This document shows positions 21,131-33,909 of a stretch of 64,000 nucleotides of DNA, piece by piece. Source of the stretch: Panax quinquefolius (Eukaryota > Streptophyta > Magnoliopsida > Apiales > Araliaceae); assembly GCA_020205615.1 (NCBI GenBank), contig CM035164.1, forward strand, positions 1,701,501 to 1,765,500. Reading direction: 5' to 3'. Every line of letters begins with the position of its first letter. Positions within the stretch are counted from its first letter, which is position 1. Under the pieces are notes generated by a model, which was not told the origin of the DNA, searched no databases, and saw nothing but the letters and a program-made list of their open reading frames with translations. Position numbers and translations under genes: made by a program.

Positions 21131-21402
21131 TTCTTTTGTTATTCCATTCTTTATTATACTCAGTTGGTTAAAACTTTGACTTCTATACCCATGAAATTAG
21201 TGGAATATTTTTTATATTTGCGCTTCATCCAGTATCTTTTCATTGAAATATTCTTCTAAGCATTCTTGAATTTTACTCTACAAAGCAGTATCATGTTGAT
21301 AATTTGGACGTTATCAGTTCCTAGATAAATTAATTCTTGAACTTGTTTTATTGAATTCTTATATCATTGTCATCATTCTCATGTTTATATTTTGTTGAAA
21401 GT

Positions 21403-24310
21403 TATGACGCCCCTAAAATTAGGTATACGTCACCCATCTTGGGTTGCCACTTACATGGTACATAAATTCAAATACAACTTAATAATACAACTGTCGTGTA
21501 CAATACGACAAAACATAAGCTATGAGTTTGAATACAAATATTATCTACTAGAGATTATACAAACTCAAAAGGAGTCCTCATTATAATTATTATCACACTA
21601 TTTCACAGAATAGTCAGGACTACTAATGCTATCATCTGGTCCGTCACTCTGTTCCCCGACTAGTCCCTTCTACGTTCTCATTTCCTGAAGAGAACAATAA
21701 AAGTAAAAGGGTGGGCTCAACTAGCCCAGTAGGAAATATTATGACTAAGATAATGCAGAATATATTATCGTTAGCCTTCAACAGTGTTAAACTGATACAA
21801 TATAACAACCATCAAGTTTAACTGCAGCGGAACAAGCAATCCATTAAAAGAGTCAAGTAGAGAATAAAATCTACTATCTTTTATGATTTAGAAGGTTTTC
21901 ATCACTTTTATCATTGAGACTCGACAATAAATAATCCACATCATCGAATCACCCCTGCACTACGACCAATGATATTCTTTAGTATCACGACCACAATTAT
22001 CCATGCACTACGGGCCAAGAATATTTGTGTATTCAATAATGGTTATGATCATGCCAACAACTGTCCATCAATGCTCTACGGGCCAATGAGGACTTTTTCC
22101 ACATCATTTATAACATTACGATCATGATTACACCGAATAATCCCTCAATCATAATCATACCAAGTCCATCTATGCACTATAGGCCACAGATGACTTTCAA
22201 CAAAATATAAACATGAGGATGATGACAATGATATAAGAATTCAATAAAACAAGTTCAAGAATTAATTTATCCAGGAACTAATAACGTCCAAATTGTCAAC
22301 ATGATACTACTTTGTTGAGTTAAATTCAAGAATGCTTAGAAGAGTATTTCCAAGAAAAGATACTGGATGAAGCGCAAATATCAAGGATATTCTACTAATT
22401 TCATGGAGTATAGAAGTCAAAACTTTAACCAACTGAGTATAATAAGGAATGGAATAACAAAAGAAATCACCAGTATGCGATAGATCAACGCAGCAAAAGT
22501 TATTCCAATGAATAATAAATAATCGGAATCAGTCCGCCAAAACGCATGCATGTGATATTCCAATAGAATAATAAAGAGCGAAATCGGTCCCAAGCGTAAA
22601 ACGCATGCATGGGATATTCCAACAAAATAATATAGATTTAATCGGTCCGTAGAGAACGCATGACATGGATATTCCAACGAGAATAATAAAGAGCGGAACC
22701 AGTCCCACGTAGAACGCATGAGCATGAATGTTCCAAATGAATGATAAAGAATGGAATGTAAGAATTTCACCAAGTATAGGGTAGCCCAGCGTATCTGAGT
22801 TATTCCAATGAATAATAAAAATGGAATAATGAAGTTCTCTTCATGAAGACGAAAGAAAAGAAATAATACTTCTACCTTGGAAAAAGCGGATCTTTGGAAT
22901 AGTGAGGTAGCAGATTTCTCTTCTTCTTTCTCTCTATAATTTCTCTCTATAATAATCGCTCTAAAGCTTTTGTGAATTGGTGAGAAATGAAGGAAGAATG
23001 AGCTTATTTATAGAAAAAATATAGTTTCGATAATTGCGTTTTGGGGCTCGAAAATTACAGATCTGATACCTCCAACTTTTCTTTCATTTATAATTTAGTC
23101 CTGCAAGTATTATCAATCTTGCACCAACTCCCCTAATAGTAAATAATGTGAATCAATAGTTCAATCATGTGAATCAATAGTATAATCATGTGAAAAATAC
23201 GAATTTCAGTATAGTACCACCATCTATACCTCCATTTTAATTTAGTCATGCAAGTATTATCAATCTTGCACCTCTCCCCAATAGTAAATAATGTGATTCA
23301 ATAGTACACATATGTGAACAAATAGTTATATAAGCATGTGAATTAGTAGTAATTAATTGCTCATTTATCCGATAAATTACCCGATTTATCAATATAACCC
23401 CTAGACATCAATTATCATCAGAATAAATATCGATTTTCACTAACACAAACAATTCCAACATAATGAAACTATTTTTTATCAAAAATATAAATTTTGAAAT
23501 TTTGAAGTTTGACTTTTTCCAAAAAAGTCAACTATTGACTTTTTGACCAAATAGTGAATCTCGGAAAATTTTGTGTTTATAGACTATTTTTACTAATTTC
23601 GTCGTTCCGGACTCAATTATCACGTCCGCGTCTCCAAATTCAACTCCGAACAACATTCATTATTAATATTATAACTCACAATATTTATCAACCAGGTGAC
23701 CAAACCTCTCCTTGACAGAACTTCCTATTGGCGCGCAATTAGGTGACCAAACCTCTCTTTGACAGAACTTCTAGACATTGTAAATATTGCAATTTATAAT
23801 ATGAATAACTTTGTCGTCTCAAGTATTGATTTAATAAAAACATTTTATGCGGATGATCTTGTGACAATAATTGAATCAATAATATGATAGATATGATGCA
23901 TCAATTATCGTAGTAATAATTGAGTATAACTGAGTGACTTCTCACGTGGCATCAATAATCAATATCGTGTGCTACTATGCAACCACAGCCATTCATCAGT
24001 ACTTTTACTACCGAAAGTAGTTCAAAAGTTAATGGTAAAACTTCCGTTATTTTCATAAAGTATTTTTGTCGTTTTCTCGATCCGAATGATAATTTCGTTA
24101 ATGGGTCCACCAATGATTGTGCCGGTTGCATCTAATATTCCCCGTAAAAACGAATATTCCCACCAATCGAATATTATATAACAACTTGGGTACTTTACAG
24201 AATTTGTAAATATTACCCACAACTATAACATTATATCAAATCCACACCATAATATTCAAAAATATATTTCGAGAAAATTTAATCTTTATTCAAAAAGTTG
24301 GGGTCTTACA
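21403..24310 (-). repeat. Element A 3' LTR (left copy)
   Basis: Runs from TATGACGCCCC (TG altered to TA) to GGGGTCTTACA. TATA box at 23005-23012 on the minus strand. U3 contains a near-duplicate of about 150 bases (23067-23200 and 23225-23330) with the word TGTGAATCAATAGT. The segment at 23696-23775 differs from the right LTR by a local copy of 'GGTGACCAAACCTCTC'. A minus-strand polypurine tract, AAGAGGAGGT, abuts it at 24311-24320. Confidence 0.85.
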
Positions 24311-24321
24311 ACCTCCTCTTC

Positions 24322-26590
24322 TTATGAAATTTCGTCCTCGAAATTAGGATGCGTACTTGGTATGTCGAAGAGGTAAGGATATCTTGATTTCATCTCAGAT
24401 TCTAACTCCCAGGTCATTTCTTCCACATCGTGGTTTCTCCACAAAACTTTGACTTGAGGTATAACCTTGGAGCGTAGAATATGATCCTTTTTATCCAAGA
24501 TTTTAACAGGTAACTCTTCATACGTTAAATCTTCCTCTATTTCGTCCGGTTCTAACTCAATAATGTGGTTCGGGTCTTTCACATATTTACATAACATGGA
24601 TATATGAAAAACGTTATGAACACGAGACATACTTGGCGATGAACGAAAAGTCTATCGCCCACGATTCCTACTTTCGATCGAGGATTAAAAATGGGCCAAT
24701 GAATCGAGGATTGAGCTTTCCTCTCTTTCCAAATCTTGTAACTATTTTCCATGGAGGAACACGTAACAAAACATGATCTCCAATATCGAATTCTACGTCC
24801 TTTCGATGAAGATCAGCATAACTCTTTTTTCGATCTTGTGAGGTTTTTATACTTTGTCGGATCATTTGAATCTTTTCCGTAGTCATACGTACCAACTATG
24901 CTCCCAACAACGTTGTTTCACCCACCTCATCCCAGCATACTGGAGAACGACACTTTCTTCCATACAACGCCTCGAATGGAGCCATGCCAATACTTGCTTG
25001 ATAACTGTTGTTGTAGGAAAACTCCACCTATGGTAAGAACTTGTCCCAACTTCCCTTGAAGTCAAGGACATAGAGTCTTAATAGATCTTCAAGAGTTCGA
25101 ATCGTCTTCTCCGACTGCCCGTCCGTTTGAGGATGATATGCCGAGCTAAATCATAAATCCGTGCCCATAGCTTTTTCCAAACTAACCCAAAATCTTGAAG
25201 TGAATCTTGGGTCTCGATCAGAAACTATGGATACTGGCATACCATGCAATCTTACAACCTCATTTATATACATACGAGCAAGATGTTCAAGTGTATAAGT
25301 TTCTCCTATCGGTAAGAAATGAGCAGACTTGGTCAATCTATCAACAATGACCCAAATCGCATCTATGCCTTGAGAAACTTTGGGAAGGCCGATAACGAAA
25401 TCCATGGTAATGTTCTCCCACTTCCATTCTGGAATTTCAAGTGGTTGCAATGGACCTTTTGGTACTTGATGCTCCGCTTTAACTCGTTGATAAATTAGAC
25501 ACCTTGAGATAAATAGCGCTATCTCTCTCTTCATATTGCTTCACCAATATGTATGACGAAGATCACGATACATTTTGGTACTCCCAAGATGGATTACAAA
25601 CGGTGTGTTGTGCGCCTCCATCATGATTTTATACTTTAAATTAGGGTCGTTAGGAACACAAAGTCTGGAGTTGACTCGAAGTATTCCTTCTTCATCGATT
25701 CTTGCTTCCGGCATAGCACCTTTTTGCACTTTCTTCCTCATACGCATCATTTCGGATCAGAATCTGAGCAACTTTAACTTTATCAATTAAAGTCGATTCT
25801 ACTCGTATATTCGCCATCATCACATGGGTCACTGGAGTCTTTAACTCTATCTCCATCCTTTGCAAGTCACACAAATGGGCTTTTGTGTTGTGAATATTAC
25901 TTTCGTGCAAGCATGATCTTCTACTCAATCGTCGCACTACCACGTTCGCTTTTCGGTATGGTATTGGATGGTATGATCACAATTTTCAATGAGCCTCAAG
26001 CCAACGTCGTTGTCGCATTTTGAGTTCCTTTTGAGTGAAGAAATATTTGAGGCTTTTATGATCCGTAAAGATCTCCACTTTCTCTCCATACAAGTAATGC
26101 CTCCAAATTTTAAGTCACGAAGACAACAAATGCCAACTCTAGATCATGAGTAGGATAATTCCTCTCATATTCTTTGAGTTGTCTTGAGGCATAAAGCTAT
26201 GGCTTTCCCATGTTGCATGAGAACACATCCTAACCCTTTGTCCAAGCATCATCATTGTAGATGACAAATCCTCCGAACCGGATGGGATTGTCGAACAGTC
26301 TTTGAAATGAGTCTCCTTTTGAGTTCTTGAAAAATCTTCTCACATTCCTCGCTCCAACCGAACTTTGTATCTTTCCGAGTCAGCTGAGTTAATGGAGTAG
26401 CGATTCGAGAAAATCCTTCCACGAATCTCCGATAATAACTAGCTAAACCGAGAAAGCTACGTACTTTGGTCACTGATTTGGGTTGCTCCCAGCTTTGAAT
26501 AGCTTCAACCTTTGCCGGGTCAACGGATATTCCATGACTTGATACTACGTGCCCAAGGAATGCTACTTCCTCATGCCAGAACTCGCATTT
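24322..26590 (-). pseudogene. Element A pol, distal part: RT end, RNase H, integrase, chromodomain
   Basis: Starting at 26590 the frame gives [29 protein letters not shown], then [20 protein letters not shown], the end of RT and the connection to RNase H (about 26470-25950, broken). Integrase follows at 25750-25080: the zinc region with EAHNTPFVIHLG and SRCLIYQ (second Cys of the pair is Tyr), the catalytic core with [15 protein letters not shown] (first Asp), [15 protein letters not shown] (second Asp) and [19 protein letters not shown] near 24668 is the GPF/Y-like module. A group II chromodomain (24600-24340) reads ILDKKDHILRSKVIPQVKVL, WRNHDVEEMTWE and SRYPYLFD. Stops and frame changes separate the blocks. 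Confidence 0.85.
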
Positions 26591-27050
26591 TGTAAGACCC
26601 CAACTTTTTGAATAAAGATGAATTTTTCTATAATTATCATTTTTGAATATTATGGAATGAATTTAATATAATGTTATAGTTGTGGGTAATATTTATAAAT
26701 TTTGCAAAGTACGCAAGTTGTTATATAATATTCGATTGGTCGGGGAATATTCGTACAACGGCAAAATCATTGGTGGACCCCACAACAGAATTATTGTCGG
26801 ATTGAGAAAACGACAAAAATACTTTATGAAAATAACGGCGGAAGTTTTATCGTTAATCGTTGAAACACTCGGTGTTAAAAGTACGATGTCTGGAGTCGCA
26901 CAAAGAAAGACACCTTTATATTGATTATTGATGCTTTACGTGAAAGTCACTCGATTTTGTTGTAAAGTTTGGCGTATTATTTGGACCCCCATTTATCTAT
27001 TTTTCAAAATAACCTAGGTAGTAGGTTATTCATTATATATATATATAAGT

Positions 27051-27109
<59 letters not shown>

Positions 27110-27127
27110 TGATGACATGAATGTTGT

Positions 27128-27154
27128 GGGGTGGGGTGGGGTGGGGTGGGGGGA
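27128..27154 (+). repeat. GGGGT array, potential G-quadruplex
   Basis: Four GGGGT units followed by six G, flanked on both sides by (TA)n tracts in the U3 of element B. It is absent from the 3' LTR because that LTR is truncated. Confidence 0.85.
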
Positions 27155-27176
27155 GAAATAATGTTGTCAGTGGGTG

Positions 27177-27220
<44 letters not shown>

Positions 27221-27335
27221 TTGATTTGAAAAAATTGGCAGGGAGTACAATTATTATGATTATTATATTTATATATATGTTATAGTTGAATGTTTGGCAG
27301 ACAGTGTTCACGGGGTTCATAACCCGTGACTAATG

Positions 27336-27372
<37 letters not shown>

Positions 27373-27468
27373 TTTATTTAAAAGATTTTGCTTTAAATAT
27401 GGACCGTCAGATTAAAGTAAATCAATCTCGATCGTTCATGAGTTAGTTACTATGCAGTCTATTTTTCT

Positions 27469-27476
27469 ATAAATAG
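27469..27476 (+). promoter_or_regulatory. Element B 5' LTR TATA box
   Basis: TATAAATA in the family context followed by GAAGCTCATTCC. Confidence 0.7.
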
Positions 27477-28978
27477 AAGCTCATTCCTTCATTATTTCTT
27501 ATGAATTCACTGAAACTCTAGAGAGAAAATTATAAAGAAACTATAGAAAAATATTCTCGCTATTATTTTCTCATTGGAATATCCTCGTGCGTGCGTTTAC
27601 ATGGGACCGGTTCCATCTTTATTATTATTACATCTGCTGAATATCACATGCATGCGTTTTCTGCCAGGACTGGTTCCATCTTTATTACTATTACATTGGA
27701 ATATCACATGCATGCATTTTACGCTAGACACAGGTTCCGTCTTTATTATTATTCATTTGGAACATCCTGTCACATGCGTTTACGCCGGGACCGGTTCCGT
27801 CTTTTATTATTCTGTTGGAACATCACAGCCGATGCAATTTATTTTGCCTTTGGTTCCGTTACTTTTATTATTCTATTGAATAACTTTGTCTACATCTAAA
27901 TACTGCATGCATGGTGATTTCTTTTATTATTCCATTCTTGATTATACTCAGTTGGTTAAAACTTTGACTTCCATACTCCATGAAATTAGTGGAATATCCA
28001 TGATATTTGCGTTTCATCCAGTATCTTTTCATGGAAATATTCTTCTAAGCATTCTTGAATTTTACTCTACAAAGCAGTATCATGTTGACAATTTGGACGT
28101 TATTAGTTCCTGGATAAATTAATTCTTGAACTTGTTTTATTGAATTCTTATATCATTGTCATCATCCTCATGTTTATATATTGTTGAAAGTCATCTGTGG
28201 CCTGTAATGCATAGATGGACTTGGTATGATTATGACCAGGGATTATTCTGTGTAATCATAACCGTAATGTTACAAATGATGTGGTAAAAGTCCTCATTGG
28301 CCGTAGTGCATTGATGGACAGTTGTTGGCATGATCATGACCATTAATGAATACACAAATATTCTTGGCCTGTAGTGCATGGATAATTATGGTCGTGATTT
28401 TAAGAATATCCTTGGCTGTAGTGTAGGGGTGATTCGGTGATGTGGATTATTTATTAAGCTGAGTCTCAGCGATAAAAGTGTTGAAAAACCTTTTAAATCA
28501 TAAAAGATAGTAGATTTTATTCTCTACTGACTCTTTTAATGGATTGCTTATTCAAAGCTATGATTAAACTTGATGTTGTTATATTTTATCAGTTTAACAC
28601 TGTTGAAGGCTAACGATAATTTATTCTGCATTATCTTAATCATAATATTTTTTACTGGGCTAGTTGAGCTCACCCTTTCTTTCACTGTTTTCTTTAGGAA
28701 ATGAGAACATAGCAGGAACTAGTCAGGGAACGGAGTGAAGGTCCAGAGGATAACATTAGTAGTCCTCACTATTCTATGAAATAGTGTATTAATAATTGTA
28801 ATGAGGACTCCTTTTGAGTTTGTATAATCTCTAGTAGACAATAATTGTATTCAAACTCACAGTTATGTTTTGTCGTATTATACACAACAGTTGTATTAGT
28901 AAGTTGTATTTGAATTTTGTACCATGTATCTGACGACCCAAGATGGGTGATGTATACCTAATTTTGGGGGCGTCATAG

Positions 28979-28991
28979 TTGGTATCAAAGC
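28979..28991 (+). promoter_or_regulatory. Element B primer-binding site
   Basis: TTGGTATCAAAGC one base after the LTR. It resembles the initiator Met-tRNA complement TGGTATCAGAGC with one mismatch. Confidence 0.75.
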
Positions 28992-29164
28992 TTAGGGATA
29001 TGATCCCTGGCTAAGATGTGAGAATAGAACTAAGAGGGGAGAGACGGGGAATTCTTTCGCTAATATGACCTACCTAAGTTTATTAGGTATTTGATTGGTC
29101 GGTCAGAGTATATGGATAATATGTTACATGCCAATTAACTTTTGTTTTGTGGCAGTATCTGAAA

Positions 29165-29965
29165 ATGACATCCGAGAATGTTGAGAATAGCAATGGAGCA
29201 CAAAGCATAGTTGATTCATCACATATCAATAATCAGGATAATGTGCATCAGGAAGGCGACAATCCTCATGCAAACAACAACACTAACCAAATGATGAATG
29301 ATGGATTGTTCAGAGGCTTTATGCAATTCATGCAACAGCAGGCAAGAGCGGTTCCTATCCAAAATGTAGGTGGAAACACTGAAAACTCTCGGACGGTCAT
29401 CGCTAAACAGTTCAAGGAGCTGGGACCACCAGAGTTTAAGGGAGAGCCAAAACCACTTATGGCCGAAGCATGGATATAGCGGATCACCAAGATATTTGAT
29501 GTCTTGGGATGCTCTGAGGAGCAAAAGGTTCCTTTTGCCTTTTTATGTTCTTGGAGAGGCGATTCTCGGTGGAAATCGGTAAAAACGTACTCAACTCCGC
29601 CCGATCAAGATGTCTTGGGAGAAGTTCCAAGAGCTTTTCAACGACAAATACTTTCCTGAAAGTATTCGTCGCATGAAGGAGGTGGAGTTTATCAAATTGG
29701 AGCAAAACAATTTGACCGTGTCGCAATACGAGGTAAAATTTGAGTTATCCTTGTTTATATCCCCACTTGGTGGATAATGAAGAGAGAATGGCGCGAATGT
29801 TTTTAAGAGGTTTGAAGCCGGAGATACGTCAACATCTTATTTTTCATAAACTGTGTTTGTATTCAGATGTTGTAAATAAGGCTCAGTTGGTGGAGCGTGA
29901 TAACGAGTCAACGCAACCAAAAGAGAGCAGCCGGCAAAATGATAATACCAGTCAACGCAACCAAA
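29165..29965 (+). pseudogene. Element B gag, truncated
   Basis: ATG at 29165 opens MTSENVENSNGAQSIVDSSH, the N terminus shared by A, D, F and G. It continues with GLFRGFMQFMQQQAR, then FKELGPPEFKGEPKPL and, after a stop at 29478 and frame changes, the conserved capsid-like part: IFDVLGCSEEQK, SWEKFQELFND, YFPESIRRMKEVEFIKLEQN, RMARMFLRGLKPEIRQHLIF. The frame then breaks inside the Ser/Asn-rich linker before the zinc knuckle, where a 15-base repeat of upstream sequence marks a deletion junction with the LTR. Gag would form the particle and bind RNA; this copy lacks its nucleocapsid part. Confidence 0.85.
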
Positions 29966-30017
29966 CATTGAATGTTTGGCAGGCAGTGTTCACGGGGTTC
30001 ATAACCCTTGACTAATG

Positions 30018-30052
<35 letters not shown>

Positions 30053-31348
30053 TTTATTTAAAAGATTTTGCTTTAAATATGGACCGTCAGATTAAAGTAA
30101 ATCAATCTCGACCGTTCATGAGTTAGTTACTATGCAGTCCATTTTTTCTATAAATAGAAGCTCATTACTTCATTATTTCTTATGAATTCACTGAAACTTT
30201 AGAGAGAGAAATTATAAAAAAACTATAGAAAAGTATTCTGCTACTTCCCTACTCTTATATTCAGTTTATTTTACGGTAAGGGATATTATTTCTTTTGTAT
30301 TCATGAAGAGAACTTCGTTATTCTATTCTTTATTATTACGCTAGAATAACCAAGATATCTGCCACCTACCTATACTTGGTGACATTCTTCATGATTAAAA
30401 TCTTTATTATTTTACTCGTTAGAATATCCGTCTGCGTGCGTTTACGCCTTGACCGGTTCCATCTTTATTATTATTCTGTTGGAATATCCATGCACATGCG
30501 TTTTCTGTGCGGGACTGGGTTCCATCTTTATTATTATTACATTTGGAATATCACATGCATGCGTTTTTACGCCGCACTGGTTCCGCTTTTATTATTATTA
30601 CATTGGAACATCCTCGTCATGCATGCGTTTCGCGGACTGGTTCCGCCTTTATTATTCTATTGGAACATCCCGCTCGGTTTTAATTTTGCACGACCGGTTC
30701 CGTTACTTATTATTTTGTTGGAATAACTGCTCATACTGAAGTACCGCATGCATGGTGATTTCTTTTGTTATTCCATTCTTGATTATACTCAGTTGGTTAA
30801 AACTTTGACTTCCATACTCCATGAAATTAGTGGAATATCCATGATATTTGCGTTTCATCCAGTATCTTTTCATAGAAATATTCTGTTAGTTCCCAGAGGG
30901 CACAATAGATCTAGAAGGGGGGTTGAATAGATCCTTTTTATTTCAAATACTTTTACGGTTAATGTTGTATTGTTCATATTTAAGTATATGACAAACATAA
31001 GAATCTTTTCAAACCACGATTGAATAAGTAAAAGATTCCCCTTCATTGATATATTCATAATCATACATACATTGTTCGTTGGGTTAGTTTAGTTGTAAGT
31101 AGTTAGAACATACATAGCAGTTATAGCAGTTATAGACATAATGTAAATGACATAATGTAAAAAGACACAAGAGGTTTTAAGTGGTTCGAGAGACTCGAAG
31201 CTCCTAATCCACTATTACGCTTTTTAACTAGCGAGATTTCCACTAAGGAAGAAAGACTGCTTTGAATCTCAACGATTCCTTTAAGGCCAGCAGCCTTGGG
31301 ACTTCAGTTCACTAAGAACTCTTCAAGCCCAGCAGGCTTGGAACTTCC

Positions 31349-31504
31349 TTTAGTCCCTTTGGACAAGGACCCTTTGGCCCTGCTTTGTTTAGTCCCTCCG
31401 GACAAGGACCCTTTGGCCCTGCTTCATTTAGTCCCTCTGGACAAGGACCCTTTGGCCATGCTTCATTTAGTCCCTCTGGATAAGGACCCCTCAGGCCCTG
31501 ACAT
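31349..31504. repeat. 39-bp minisatellite, 4 units
   Basis: Unit TTTAGTCCCTCTGGACAAGG + ACCCTTTGGCCCTGCTTCA, starts at 31349, 31388, 31427 and 31466. The period of 39 keeps a frame open (LVPLDKDPLALLH), but the open frame is a by-product. Confidence 0.95.
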
Positions 31505-32460
31505 TATTGAGTTATTTGTGTGTTGTTGTTGCGCGTCGGTGTTGAAATACATTAAGATGTCTTCATGCTCAACATCTTCTATCCTTAGCGACTTGGCTTG
31601 ATCATCCTTGAAGTCAATTTGAGTGTTGCATGATGCTCACTTTCTTAGGTTGCTCAACTACACCCGGATGACCCTCGATGAACCGCCTTGAAGATTATTC
31701 TTCTTGGTACTTGATGGTACGCACAAGAGAGGGCTTCTAAGATGGTATAAGCACTTACATAGGTACTTAGAAGTTGTCTCATGCTTGACACTAAGATGGC
31801 TTTTGTGATCTCCCTTCTTGCTACTCGATGCCTTCTCATGATGGACTTGCTAAGATGACCGTAAGCTCTTCTCTATTGTACTTAGAGTCTTCCCATGATG
31901 GACATCCAGATGGCATGATGCTCTCCTTTCTCTCGGCAATTTAGAACACTCTTCATGTAGTAGAATTCTCACTTCTACACAATAGAACTCAAACTTCTAC
32001 TTCTTTCTTGATCTGACTTCTGAGTGTTCTTGGTGGATCGTAGAGTGAGCCTTCGGACTCACTATCACATGGTTTAGATCAGTCCACCTTCTCTCCAAAC
32101 TCGACAACTCCAGCAACCTTTGATCTTTGAAGCTCTTTCTCATTTATACTTCTTCCCAATCCTTCCGTTGGAAAGTAACCGTTGAAGGCTATTCAAATAT
32201 CTACACAGATCTCAAGTTGCTTGATGTAGACTGCATGATGTGACTTGTCATACTTATTCTGACACTGCAATCTACTATTTCACCTACCTTGTCAGATGTA
32301 TCACTTTACTGTCTTGGGCAGGTCGAAGACTTTATTACCTCTTCTGATTTCTAGATCAGAGGTTGTCCTTTTGCATCGATGCTCTCAATAAGCACTTGTC
32401 CGAATGTTACCCTTCAGATTGAACCGTTGCCAATGCTTCAGTCTTCAGGTATTCGAACTC

Positions 32461-33650
32461 TACGATTCTGATGCATGTCTTCAAGAACCTGATCGTAGTG
32501 TCTTGTTGATTGTTGTTCGTTGACTAGTAGAGTTAACACTACGATCTTGAAGAGTGTTGTTTGGATCTTCAATGCAGAACATCTCTTCCTTGTATTGTCT
32601 TGGTGCTTTAATACTTACATTTGCTTATTGTTCTCGATCTTGATGGCCTAATTCCTTGCTCGTCCCTTCTCAATATCAAGACACTTCAGATTTGTGGCGC
32701 GTCCAGCTTGCTTTCTCCTGGTGATCTTCCATTCACTTATCAGTAATGAACTAACCCTGCACTTAATCACATTAGCCTTGCTCTTCAGAAGCTGACCAGT
32801 ATCTCGGTTCACCTTCCATCAGTTCTTTCTTTGTCTAGCAAACACTACAATCCTGGTTGCTTCCAAGACCGTTGTCTTCTGTTCTCTTGACAGCAACTGC
32901 ATTAGCTGACTTTTCCTTGGTCAGCTGTTGAAGTCTTCTTTGAATCATCTTGTGGAAGACTTCATCATGAATGGCCTTTCAATTCAATCTTGATGCTGAT
33001 TTGATTGGTGCTTAGTTCTTCAGCTATCCTGCATGCCATTCGTTGAGTGCTCTCTGGTTCCCTTACTGTGGATTGCATCTTTGCAGTTCTAACCAGAGGC
33101 GTCGTTCCTTTGGATATTCTGGGAGTGCTCATTCATTGAGAACCGTATTTACTCTACGATTCTGACTTAGCATTGTGAGCACTTTTGTTGGAGTTGTAGT
33201 TCTGCACTCTACAATTCAGCTTTGGTTGTGCAGACACTACGATCCTGAGATCAGATCTTGACACTCTACGATTTCTGTCTTGTGCTTGTTGTCTTCATCT
33301 GATCTTGCCCAACTACGATCTCTGCCTTCACTTAATAAACTCTACGAACTCAGAGTGTAGTCTACGATCCTTGACTTGGCTTCGGCATCACTAGACTCTA
33401 CGACTCCGAGTGTAGTCTACGTTTTGGACTTGGCTTCGACAAATGATCGTTCGGCTCATAGCAAATGTCTCTCTACGATTCTCGAACATGACTTCCTCGA
33501 GACACTACGATCCCGTGAAGCTCTTCTCGATACACGACAAATCCTTCTTCGTTTCCCCTGGCGATCTTAACTCCGAGATCTACTATCTTGCATACTCCTA
33601 TTCCTTTCGATAGCTCTCGAGTTAACCTTGACTCACCGGAAGACTACGAC
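32461..33650. repeat. Dispersed CTACGATYCT motif cluster in solo LTR C
   Basis: More than ten occurrences of CTACGAT or near-variants followed by TCT/CCT/CTT, many preceded by CACT or CTCT (for example 32461, 32538, 33155, 33240, 33270, 33315, 33363, 33475, 33508, 33640), plus a local duplication 'CTTGGCTTCG' near 33378 and 33430. The plus strand is strongly pyrimidine-rich here. Confidence 0.7.
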
Positions 33651-33909
33651 TTACAGTGCGAAGGCTTTCGACGATCGGACTAGCCTATCTATTACATCAT
33701 AAGATCAACCTAACAAGCTTGATCTTTCTATATTTATAGTCCTTGTACATCATTTCTTTTAAGGACTTTACAAAGTCATCTTTCTTATGTAGGATCAACC
33801 TAACATATTTGATCAATTCATTCTAAGTCCTTGTACACATATTTCTATTATCTATCAGAGGACTTTACAGCTTTTCTTAATGCAAGCATACTTGCATATT
33901 ATTCATTCA

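Larger units (their letters stand above)
26591..28977 (+). repeat. Element B 5' LTR
   Basis: From TGTAAGACCCC to GGGCGTCATA. U3 is dominated by TA microsatellites (27034-27108, 27178-27218, 27335-27367) and a G-run array. TATA box 27469-27476. Compared with its partner LTR it lacks about 150 bases of early leader (jump near 27556). Confidence 0.9.

Noticed and set aside
21403..24310. A solo LTR independent of the LTR at 47322-50233
   Set aside because: Both carry the same TSD AAAGT at their outer edges and the same U3 type, and are linked by a PPT on one side and a PBS on the other, so they are the two LTRs of element A.
31296..31601. 101-codon open frame with LVPLDKDPLALL repeats
   Set aside because: Produced by a 39-bp minisatellite whose period is a multiple of three.
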